A stretch of DNA of 8,069 nt. Source: an uncultured Pseudomonadota bacterium (lineage in GTDB: Bacteria; Pseudomonadota; Gammaproteobacteria; Burkholderiales; Thiobacillaceae). This document shows, piece after piece, positions 1 to 8,069 of this stretch. Each line of letters begins with the position of its first letter. Within the stretch, counting starts at the first letter, position 1. The DNA is taken from contig CAIXFP010000813.1 of assembly GCA_903918705.1 (NCBI GenBank), positions 1 to 8,069 on the forward strand, read 5' to 3'. The notes under the pieces are model-generated. The model was not told the origin of the DNA. It was given only the letters and a program-made list of their open reading frames with translations, and did no database searches. Position numbers and translations under genes: made by a program.

Positions 1-1
1 A

Positions 2-955
2 GGCATGACCCGCTTCCAGCAGGCCCAGATGTATTCCCTGCAGGACGCCAACATCTACAATATCGCCGTCAAGGGCGTGTTCGACGACTGCCAGGACATC
101 GTCAAGGCCGTCTCCAACGACCACGCCTTCAAGGCCAGGCACCGCATCGGCGCGGTCAACTCCATCAACTGGGCGCGGGTCGCGGCCCAGGCCATCTACT
201 ACTTCAAGGCCTATTTCTCAGTTATCAATCTCGCGGTGGCCGGGAAAGTGGGCGACCCGGTGGACTTCAGCGTGCCTTCCGGCAACTTCGGCAACGTCTG
301 CGCCGGCCACATCGCCCGCATGATGGGACTGCCCATCCGCCGTCTCATCGTCGCCACCAACGAGAACGACGTGCTGGACGAGTTCTTCCGCACCGGGGTC
401 TACCGCCCGCGCGGTTCCGCCGAGACCCTGCGCACCTCCAGCCCGTCCATGGACATATCGAAAGCCTCCAACTTCGAGCGCTTCGTGTTCGATCTGGCCG
501 GCCGCGACGGCGCCAAGGTGGCCGAATTGTGGGCGGCCGTGGACGGTGGTTCCAGCTTTGATCTTGCCGCCAGCGGCTTGATGGAGAAGGTGCCGGGCTT
601 CGGCTTCGTCTCCGGCTCCAGCAGCCATGCCGACCGGCTGGCCACCATCCGTTTGATTTGGGAAAAGTACGCCACCATGATCGACACCCACACCGCCGAC
701 GGCCTGAAAGTGGGCCTGGAGCATCGCGCGGCCGGCGTGCCCCTGGTGTGTCTGGAAACCGCGCTGCCGGCCAAGTTCGAGGACACCATCGTGGAGGCCC
801 TGGGGCGCCGGCCGGAACGTCCGGCTGGCCTGGAAAACATCGAGGACTTGCCGCGGCGGGTGACGCCGATGGCAGCCGACGCGGCGGCGGTGATGGCTTA
901 CGTCGCGGCCCACGCCGACGATGAATGTAGCGCCGGCGCCGCGCCGACGATTTAA
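2..955 (+). CDS. thrC: Threonine synthase, C-terminal part (5' truncated by window)
   Basis: Threonine synthase is the PLP enzyme that converts O-phosphohomoserine to threonine, the last step of threonine biosynthesis, in the cytoplasm. The visible 317 codons carry family blocks I recognise: FQQAQMYSLQD, the VPSGNFGNVCAGHIARMMGLP block with its Gly/Asn-rich phosphate-binding loop (about positions 266-330), ATNENDVLDEFFRTGVY, SSPSMDISKASNFERFVFDL, THADGLKV-like THTADGLKVGLEHR, and LETALPAKFEDTIVEA. Proteobacterial ThrC of this type is roughly 470 residues, so about one third, including the PLP-binding lysine region, lies before the window. The ATG at position 5 is an internal methionine (preceded in frame by Gly), not the start. 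In related bacteria the homoserine dehydrogenase gene often lies just upstream; that is inference here. The ribonuclease gene follows after 29 bases on the same strand with no terminator between, so cotranscription is plausible. Confidence 0.95.
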   Translation, partial: GMTRFQQAQMYSLQDANIYNIAVKGVFDDCQDIVKAVSNDHAFKARHRIGAVNSINWARVAAQAIYYFKAYFSVINLAVAGKVGDPVDFSVPSGNFGNVCAGHIARMMGLPIRRLIVATNENDVLDEFFRTGVYRPRGSAETLRTSSPSMDISKASNFERFVFDLAGRDGAKVAELWAAVDGGSSFDLAASGLMEKVPGFGFVSGSSSHADRLATIRLIWEKYATMIDTHTADGLKVGLEHRAAGVPLVCLETALPAKFEDTIVEALGRRPERPAGLENIEDLPRRVTPMAADAAAVMAYVAAHADDECSAGAAPTI

Positions 956-984
956 GGGACGACGGCGAGGCGCCGGCACTACCC

Positions 985-1359
985 ATGAAACGCTTCCTCC
1001 TCCTCTTCCTGCTGGCCCTGTTGCCCTTCACCGCCCAGGCGTTCTGGGGCGGCGCGAGTGCGGGTAAAAGTGCCCATGGCCTCGATGAAATCCTGGTTGC
1101 CCAGCTTCCCCCCGAAGGCCGCGCCACCCTGGCGCTGATCAAGCAGGGCGGGCCGTTTCCGTTCCCGCGCGACGGCATCGTTTTCGGCAACTATGAACAA
1201 CGGCTACCCGCCCGTGCGCGGGGCTATTACCACGAATACACCATACCCACGCCCGGCGTTCATCATCGTGGCGCGCGCCGCCTCATCAGCGGCGGCCGCG
1301 GCGGCGAGTACTGGTACACGGCGGACCACTACCGTTCTTTCCGGAGGGTCCGGGAATGA
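985..1359 (+). CDS. Secreted guanyl-specific ribonuclease, barnase/RNase Sa (N1/T1) family
   Basis: This 124-residue protein begins with a classic Sec signal peptide: MKR, a Leu/Phe-rich core, and a probable cleavage after AQA at residue 19. The mature part of about 105 residues matches the microbial ribonuclease fold. It has GGPFPFPRDGIVFGNYEQRLP (residues 55-75), YYHEYTIPTPG (81-91) with the likely catalytic base Glu84, RGARRLISGG (95-104) with Arg98/Arg99, and YTADHYRSF (111-119) with the catalytic acid His115. These correspond to Glu54, Arg69 and His85 of RNase Sa, so it should be active and cleave single-stranded RNA after G by way of a 2',3'-cyclic phosphate. There are no cysteines, so no disulfides, as in barnase. 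The start is set by the signal peptide; only a weak purine stretch (GGCGAGG, 964-970) precedes it at a long spacing, so translation initiation looks modest. The gene overlaps the inhibitor gene that follows. Confidence 0.9.
   Translation: MKRFLLLFLLALLPFTAQAFWGGASAGKSAHGLDEILVAQLPPEGRATLALIKQGGPFPFPRDGIVFGNYEQRLPARARGYYHEYTIPTPGVHHRGARRLISGGRGGEYWYTADHYRSFRRVRE
1343..1347 (+). promoter_or_regulatory. Shine-Dalgarno sequence of the barstar-like gene
   Basis: GGAGG lies 8 bases before the ATG at 1356, inside the last codons of the ribonuclease gene. It is much stronger than the purine stretch before the ribonuclease itself. This would favour making inhibitor over toxin from the shared mRNA, which is inference from sequence strength only. 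Confidence 0.7.
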
Positions 1360-1685
1360 ACGGCGTCTTCCGGGGCAACACGCCGCCCGGCCTGCCCATG
1401 CCCACGCTGGACGGCCGCGCCCTCGCCGCCCGGGAAGCCCTGCTGGCGGCCATCGGCGCGGCGCTGGATTTCCCCGCGTATTACGGTGGCAACTGGGATG
1501 CCCTGGACGAGTGCCTGGCTGACCTGTCCTGGCACTCGGGGCCGCTGCGCCTCCTGATCACCCATGCGGACCAGATTCCCGGCGAGTCGCGGGACACCCT
1601 GATCGAAATCTTTCTTTCCGCCGCCCGGCGATGGGCGGCCGAGGACCGGGACTGCGCGCTTTATCTGATCAACGGTACCGACTAA
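1356..1685 (+). CDS. Barstar-family ribonuclease inhibitor
   Basis: This 109-residue protein is predicted to be cytoplasmic (no signal peptide) and to bind and block the ribonuclease encoded just upstream. The diagnostic block is FPAYYGGNWDALDECLADL (residues 39-57), aligning with LPEYYGENLDALWDCL of Bacillus barstar. Asp48 matches barstar Asp35, the residue that occupies the barnase active site; Glu52 matches Asp39; Asp80 in DTLIEIF aligns with Glu76. So acidic charge is kept at three key interface positions, with two conservative swaps. About 20 residues precede the usual barstar N-terminus. The start ATG overlaps the ribonuclease stop (ATGA, 1356-1359), which points to translational coupling. 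The C-terminal strand CALYLING fits the family. Barstar homologues also occur away from ribonucleases, but here the partner is adjacent, so the pairing is well supported. Confidence 0.9.
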   Translation: MNGVFRGNTPPGLPMPTLDGRALAAREALLAAIGAALDFPAYYGGNWDALDECLADLSWHSGPLRLLITHADQIPGESRDTLIEIFLSAARRWAAEDRDCALYLINGTD

Positions 1686-1705
1686 GCCCGCGGCAGACGG
1701 GGACG

Positions 1706-1738
1706 GCCGCGACGGCTACAATCCAGGCCAGCCGCGGC
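1706..1738 (+). promoter_or_regulatory. Imperfect hairpin with a possible -10 element (TACAAT) in its loop
   Basis: GCCGC (1706-1710) plus GGCT (1714-1717) can pair with AGCC (1730-1733) plus GCGGC (1734-1738), leaving a three-base bulge. No T-tract follows, so it is a poor intrinsic terminator. GGC followed by TACAAT (1717-1722) resembles an extended sigma-70 -10 box that could serve the kinase gene 166 bases downstream. The region where a -35 box would sit (about 1694-1700, AGACGG) matches TTGACA poorly. Both readings are weak. Confidence 0.25.
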
Positions 1739-1765
1739 GGGGCGTGGCGACGGAGAGGGAAATCC

Positions 1766-1887
1766 ATGATCAAAATGATTTATCAAGGCATCGGGTTGCG
1801 GGCTTTGCGCCTGCCCCGTCCGGCCCGCGCCCGGCGGTTGCCCGCTTCTGGCCCGATGACCCCTAGGATGCAAGGCCGCCAGACAGC

Positions 1888-1900
<13 letters not shown>
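1766..1900 (+). CDS. Possible 44-residue small ORF overlapping the kinase start
   Basis: ATG at 1766 is preceded by GGAGAGGGA (1752-1760), the best ribosome binding sequence in this gap, at a spacing of about 5 bases. The frame runs 44 codons to TAG at 1898-1900 and overlaps the first codons of the kinase gene by 13 bases in another frame. The product would be a basic Arg/Pro/Ala-rich peptide starting MIKMIYQGIGLRALRLP, with no signal peptide or known domain I recognise. Its first codons (ATC AAA ATG ATT TAT CAA) are AT-rich compared with the surroundings. It could be a leader peptide coupling translation to the kinase, or a chance frame in GC-rich DNA. Nothing but the start signal supports it. 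Confidence 0.3.
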
Positions 1901-4814
<2,914 letters not shown>

Positions 4815-4818
<4 letters not shown>

Positions 4819-7031
4819 CGCGAACGTCCGCCGCGCGGCCCCGAGGGTTTTCCCGGTCGCCTCGTTTCCGGCCTGGCGCGGGCAGTGGCGGGGCGTGGCG
4901 GGCGGCGTTCTCCGGTGGGCGCGGCACTCTCGAAACGGCGGCCGGTGCCGGCGGGCTGGAAATCCGGGATCAAATGCTGCTTGCCGTTGCCGATCAGGTC
5001 GGCGCGGCCCATGGATTTCAGGGCGTCGCGCAATAGCGGCCAGTTCTCCGGATCGTGATAGCGCAGGAAGGCCTTGTGCAGTTTGCGCACGCGACCGGCG
5101 CGCACCACCGGAACGGCTGGGTTTTTCTCACTCCCGCTGCCGCGCAACACCTTGTGCAAAGGGTTCCTTTCCGTGTGGTACATCGTCGTGGCGAGCGCCA
5201 TGGGCGTGGGCAAAAAGGTCTGCACCTGGTCCAGGCGGAAGTTGTTGCGCTTGAGCCAGAGGGCCAGGTTCAACATGTCTTCATCGCTGGTGCCCGGGTG
5301 GGCGGCGATGAAGTAGGGAATCAGGTATTGCTCCTTGCCGGCCTCTTTCGAGTAGCGCTCGAACATCTGCTTGAACTTCTCGTAGCTGCCTATGCCCGGC
5401 TTCATCATGTGGGAAAGCGGCCCGGCCTCGGTGTGTTCCGGGGCGATCTTGAGATAACCGCCGACGTGGTGGGTAACCAGTTCCTTCACGTATTCCGGCG
5501 AGCGCAGCGCCAGGTCGTAGCGCACCCCGGAGCCGATCAATATCTTCTTGATGCCGGGTAGCGCACGGGCCTTGCGGTAGAGCTGGATCAGGGGGCCGTG
5601 GTCGGTGCCCAGGTTGTCGCAGATGTCCGGGAACACGCAGCTCAAGCGGCGGCAGGCGGATTCTATTTTCGTATCCTTGCAGGCTAGCCGGTACATGTTG
5701 GCGGTGGGGCCGCCCAGGTCGGAAATGACGCCGGTGAAGCCGGGGGTCTTGTCGCGGATGGCCTCGATCTCGTGGAGGATGGAGTCCTCGGAGCGGCTCT
5801 GGATGACGCGGCCCTCGTGCTCGGTGATGGAGCAGAAGGTACAGCCGCCGAAGCAGCCGCGCATGATGTTCACCGAGAAACGGATCATCTCCCAGGCGGG
5901 AATCTTCGCTTCCGCATAGGCGGGATGCGGGGCGCGGGCGTAAGGCAGGTCGTAAACCCGATCGAGTTCCTCGGTGGAGAGTGGCAGCGGCGGCGGGTTC
6001 AGCCAGACGTCCCGCTCCCCGTGGGCCTGAACCAGGGCGCGGGCGTTACCGGGGTTGGATTCGAGATGCAGCATGCGCGAGGCGTGGGCATACAGCACCG
6101 GGTTCTTTTCCACCTGCTCGTAGGCGGGGATGCGCAGGACCGTATGGGCGCGGGCGGCGGCGCGCTGGGCTTCGCGCTGAGTGCGGCTGAGCAGGCGGAT
6201 TGGGGATGCAAGTGCTCCCTCTCTCCCGGCCCCTCCCCCGAGGGGGGAGGGCTGGGGCGAGGGAGCAACGCTTGCATAGGGGTCCGGATGCGGCTCCACC
6301 CGCCCCAGAATCTCCAACTGGGTGGAATCGATGTCCGCCCACCCCTCGGTGGGCTTCCAGCCGAAGGGCGCCATGAACGCGGTGCCGCGCAAATCCCGGA
6401 TGGACGACATCGCCTCGCCCGCCGCCAGGCGGTGGGTCAGCGCCACCAGGGCGCGTTCGGCGTTGCCGAACAACAGCATGTCGGCCTTGGAGTCGGCCAG
6501 CACCGAGCGGCGCACGGTGTCCGACCAATAGTCGTAATGGGCGATACGGCGTAGCGAAGCCTCGATGCCGCCGATCACCACGTTCACCCCGGAATAGGCC
6601 TCGCGGCAGCGTTGCGCATAAGCCACCACGGCGCGGTCGGGACGCTTGTTGGCCTCGGCGTTGGGCGTGTAGGCGTCATCGGAGCGGATTTTCCGGTCCG
6701 AGGTATAGCGGTTCACCATGGAATCCATGTTGCCCGCCGTCACTCCGAAATACAGGTTGGGCCGGCCCAGGGCGCGGAAGGCATCGGCCGAGCGCCAGTC
6801 CGGCTGACTGATGATGCCGACGCGGAAGCCCTGGGCTTCCAGCAGCCGCCCCACCAGGGCCATTCCGAAACTGGGATGGTCGATGTAGGCATCTCCAGTC
6901 ACCAGGATGACATCGCAACTGTCCCAGCCCAGGGACTCCATTTCCTGGCGCGACATGGGCAGGAACGGCGCCACGCCGAAGCGCTTGGCCCAGTAGGGAC
7001 GGTAGGAGAAGAGGGGTTTGGCGTTGTCCAA
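4815..7031 (-). CDS. ygiQ: YgiQ-family radical SAM protein (UPF0313) with an in-frame repeat insert
   Basis: This 738-residue protein matches E. coli YgiQ along its length: the N-terminal block FLPMSRQEMESLGWDSCDVILVTGDAYIDHPSFGMA-type region (24-58), TAGNMDSMVNRYT, IGGIEASLRRIAHYDYWSD (153-171), the radical SAM core with RGCFGGCTFC (391-400), and the C-terminal DUF3362-type block around LHKAFLRYHDPENWP (651-665). Cys393, Cys397 and Cys400 form CxxxCxxC for the [4Fe-4S]-SAM cluster. Four more cysteines (451, 460, 465, 471) are also present in E. coli YgiQ as I recall it and might hold a second metal site. The substrate is unknown. Residues about 254-275 are encoded by a palindromic repeat. 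The tail (702-738) is Pro/Arg-rich and low complexity. The start is TTG at 7031: an in-frame TGA lies 30 bases upstream, no ATG/GTG lies between, and the conserved KPLFSYRPYW begins at residue 5. I see no clear ribosome binding site. The stop codon overlaps that of the convergent kinase gene. Confidence 0.93.
6207..6276. repeat. GC-rich palindromic repeat, copy 1, inside ygiQ
   Basis: About 70 bases form an imperfect inverted repeat: GCTCCCTC...CCCCTCCCCC on the left arm against GGGGGGAGGG...GAGGGAGC on the right, a stem of about 25 positions with a few mismatches. The outer ends are TGCAAG and CTTGCA. On the ygiQ strand it is translated as SVAPSPQPSPLGGGAGREG. The right arm (6243-6273) matches copy 2 (7452-7482) at 28 of 31 positions, including a 15-base exact run GAGGGAGCAACGCTT. 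There is no ORF of its own, so it is a non-autonomous REP-like or MITE-like element. Confidence 0.8.
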
Positions 7032-7193
7032 GGTGACGGGTCGGCGGTGAGGGGAACGAATTCAAGCACATCCGCAGCTCACGAAGACGATTTCCCCGGG
7101 GATTCGTAGCAATGCAGCAAGCGGCGGATGCGTTAGTTGCCTGCTCGGGATAAAGTCGGCCTCCTTTCCCGTGCGATCCATCAGGAACCGAAC
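7032..7193. promoter_or_regulatory. Divergent intergenic region between ygiQ and hypC
   Basis: These 162 bases separate two divergent genes and so should contain promoters for both. I find no convincing sigma-70 pair or sigma-54 -24/-12 pair. Nor do I see a clear inverted-repeat operator. Its base composition is somewhat less G/C-rich than the neighbouring genes, as expected for a promoter region. Confidence 0.4.
7183..7186 (+). promoter_or_regulatory. Shine-Dalgarno sequence deciding the hypC start
   Basis: AGGA lies 7 bases before the ATG at 7194. This supports the start giving the conserved N-terminal MCLAIP rather than an in-frame TTG at 7137. Confidence 0.65.
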
Positions 7194-7427
7194 ATGTGTC
7201 TCGCCATCCCCGCCGAAGTGGTTGAAATCTCCGCCGGCGACATCGCCATCGTCGACCTGGGCGGTGTGCGCAAGGACGTCTCTCTGGCCCTGGTAGAGGA
7301 CGTACAGGTGGGCGATTACGTCATCGTCCACGTCGGCTACGCCTTGACCCGGCTGGACCGGGAGGAAGCCCACAAGACCCTGGCTCTGATGGCGGAGGCG
7401 GGGCTGCTGGCAGGGGCTGAGGCGTGA
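7194..7427 (+). CDS. hypC: Hydrogenase maturation chaperone HypC
   Basis: HypC is a small cytoplasmic chaperone of [NiFe]-hydrogenase assembly. With HypD it carries iron during building of the Fe(CN)2CO group and delivers it to the hydrogenase large-subunit precursor. The 77-residue product starts MCLAIPAEV, with the essential Cys2 that becomes N-terminal after Met removal. It continues with the beta-barrel segment IAIVDLGGVRKDVSLALVEDVQVGDYVIVHVGYALTRLD (residues 18-56), the family hallmark ending in GDYV-VH-G-A. Length and motif order are typical of HypC/HupF. An in-frame TTG 19 codons upstream would hide Cys2 and is rejected. hypD follows after an unusually long 208-base gap filled with repeats. 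Confidence 0.95.
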   Translation: MCLAIPAEVVEISAGDIAIVDLGGVRKDVSLALVEDVQVGDYVIVHVGYALTRLDREEAHKTLALMAEAGLLAGAEA

Positions 7428-7432
7428 AGGCG

Positions 7433-7482
7433 CTGTTCTCCCTCTCCCCCCGGGAGAGGGCCGGGGGGAGGGAGCAACGCTT
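7433..7482. repeat. GC-rich palindromic repeat, copy 2, after hypC
   Basis: It starts 6 bases after the hypC stop. CCCTCTCCCCC pairs with GGGAGAGGG and the following G-rich arm, giving a strong hairpin-forming sequence. The right arm (7452-7482) matches copy 1 in ygiQ in the same orientation. RNA from this segment would fold strongly and could stabilise the hypC mRNA end or reduce read-through to hypD; that is inference. No T-tract follows it, so it is not a standard intrinsic terminator. Confidence 0.75.
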
Positions 7483-7530
7483 CCCAGCCCGATGCGGTAT
7501 GCAGGCCGCAGTCCCTCCCTTGCAGGGCGC

Positions 7531-7552
7531 GCCCCGGATTGCACTCCGGGGC
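7531..7552. repeat. Short REP-like hairpin between repeat copies 2 and 3
   Basis: GCCCCGG (7531-7537) and CCGGGGC (7546-7552) form a perfect 7-bp stem around an 8-base loop, ATTGCACT. The motif resembles the small CCGG-centred palindromes that form part of REP/BIME elements in proteobacteria. It sits between the two oppositely oriented GC-rich repeats, so the whole 7433-7629 stretch may be one composite mosaic element. Confidence 0.5.
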
Positions 7553-7585
7553 CGCTCGAACGGCGCAGAGCATGCTTTGCGAAAC

Positions 7586-7629
7586 CCCCTTCTCGCCCCC
7601 CGGCCCTCCCCCGGGAAGGGAGGGAGGGG
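7586..7629. repeat. GC-rich palindromic repeat, copy 3 (inverted), carrying the hypD ribosome binding site
   Basis: CCCCCCGGCCCTC (7596-7608) is the exact reverse complement of GAGGGCCGGGGGG in copy 2 (7456-7468), so this copy is in opposite orientation. Its right edge, AAGGGAGGGAGGGG (7616-7629), is a strong purine-rich ribosome binding sequence ending 6 bases before the hypD ATG at 7636. The repeat boundary on the right therefore coincides with the hypD translation signal. Confidence 0.65.
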
Positions 7630-7635
7630 TAAAGC

Positions 7636-8069
7636 ATGAAATACATCGACGAATTCCGCGACGGCGAGGTCGCCCAGGGGATAGCCCGCGCCATTGCCGC
7701 CGAGGTCCGGCCCGGCCGCCGCTACAACTTCATGGAATTCTGCGGCGGCCATACCCACGCCATTTCCCGCTACGGCGTGCCGGACCTGCTGCCGCCCAAT
7801 GTGCGCATGATCCACGGTCCCGGCTGCCCGGTGTGTGTGCTGCCCATCGGCCGCATCGACCTGGCCATCAAACTGGCGCTGGAAAACGGCGCGATACTTT
7901 GCACTTACGCCGACACGGTGCGGGTACCGGCCTCCGGCGGACTCTCGCTGATGAAGGCCAAGGCGCGAGGCGGCGACATCCGCATGGTCTACGCCGTCAC
8001 CGATGCCCTCAAGATCGCCCGCGACAATCCGGAAAAGGAAGTGGTGTTCTTCGCCATCGGCTTCGAGAC
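7636..8069 (+). CDS. hypD: Hydrogenase maturation protein HypD, N-terminal part (3' truncated by window)
   Basis: HypD is an iron-sulfur protein that, with HypC and HypE, assembles the Fe(CN)2CO group of [NiFe]-hydrogenases. The visible 144 codons (of about 370 usual) begin MKYIDEFRDGEVAQGIA. They contain FMEFCGGHTHAISRYG with Cys36 and HGPGCPVCVLP with Cys64 and Cys67, matching the conserved Cys41, Cys69 and Cys72 of E. coli HypD; these residues act in thiol redox chemistry and iron binding. The segment TYADTVRVPASGGLSL (90-105) and the C-terminal FFAIGFE also fit the family. The frame is open to the window end with no defects. The start is fixed by the family N-terminus and the purine-rich site supplied by the repeat just upstream. 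hypE normally follows but lies outside the window. Confidence 0.96.
   Translation, partial: MKYIDEFRDGEVAQGIARAIAAEVRPGRRYNFMEFCGGHTHAISRYGVPDLLPPNVRMIHGPGCPVCVLPIGRIDLAIKLALENGAILCTYADTVRVPASGGLSLMKAKARGGDIRMVYAVTDALKIARDNPEKEVVFFAIGFE

Noticed and set aside
5..955. Complete gene starting at ATG position 5
   Set aside because: The sequence begins in the middle of conserved threonine synthase; the N-terminal PLP-lysine domain is missing, so the gene starts before the window.
1766..1783. FNR/CRP-type site in the AT-rich TGATCAAAATGATTTATCAA-like stretch before the kinase gene
   Set aside because: The half-site ATCAA is present, but the matching TTGAT half is not at the required four-base spacing. 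The only TGA/TCA pair there is two bases too close.
5772..6554. A 260-codon plus-strand open frame opposite ygiQ
   Set aside because: It covers the strongly conserved radical SAM core of ygiQ on the other strand and shows no domain of its own.
7126..7140. Sigma-54 type -24/-12 promoter upstream of hypC
   Set aside because: The GG and GC doublets are 11 bases apart instead of 10, and the -24 box matches poorly, although sigma-54 promoters are common at hyp operons.
7137..7193. TTG start extending HypC by 19 residues
   Set aside because: HypC needs its cysteine at position 2 after the start methionine. The ATG at 7194 gives MCLAIP and has its own AGGA site.
7433..7629. Repeats between hypC and hypD as a CRISPR array
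   Set aside because: There are only two copies, in opposite orientation, of unequal length and with self-complementary GC-rich arms. No spacers of regular size and no cas genes are present.

Overview
The window looks like chromosomal DNA from a GC-rich Pseudomonadota, most likely a betaproteobacterium. This rests on strong G/C bias at third codon positions, a proteobacterial-type threonine synthase, a YgiQ-family radical SAM protein, and a hyp (NiFe-hydrogenase maturation) locus. It is densely coding. I see no tRNA, rRNA, CRISPR array, transposase or phage gene. The genus cannot be settled from sequence inspection alone.

Layout. (1) Positions 2-955 hold the C-terminal two thirds of threonine synthase (thrC), cut by the window start. 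(2) 985-1685 holds a compact two-gene unit: a secreted barnase/RNase Sa-type ribonuclease followed by a barstar-type inhibitor, with overlapping stop and start codons (ATGA). It starts only 29 bases after thrC on the same strand. (3) 1686-1887 is a 202-base gap with a weak promoter-like element, an imperfect hairpin and a possible 44-residue small ORF with a good Shine-Dalgarno sequence. (4) 1888-4818 encodes a 976-residue soluble hybrid histidine kinase: hemerythrin, three PAS domains, HisKA, HATPase and receiver. (5) 4815-7031 on the minus strand is ygiQ, converging on the kinase with a 4-base overlap of stop codons. (6) 7194-8069 on the plus strand is hypC and the start of hypD, divergent from ygiQ and cut by the window end.

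The most unusual structure is a GC-rich palindromic repeat family with three recognisable copies. One lies inside ygiQ and is translated in frame as a Pro/Gly-rich insert. The other two lie in opposite orientation in the 208-base hypC-hypD gap, and the last of these supplies the purine-rich ribosome binding site of hypD. The two copies in the same orientation share 28 of 31 positions over their right arms.

Functionally the segments are largely independent: amino-acid biosynthesis; an extracytoplasmic ribonuclease with its cytoplasmic protector; an oxygen/redox-type phosphorelay sensor whose downstream partners are not in the window; a conserved radical SAM protein of unknown function; and hydrogenase cofactor assembly. 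A hemerythrin kinase near hydrogenase maturation genes fits a microaerobic or facultatively anaerobic lifestyle, but nothing here links the two by regulation.
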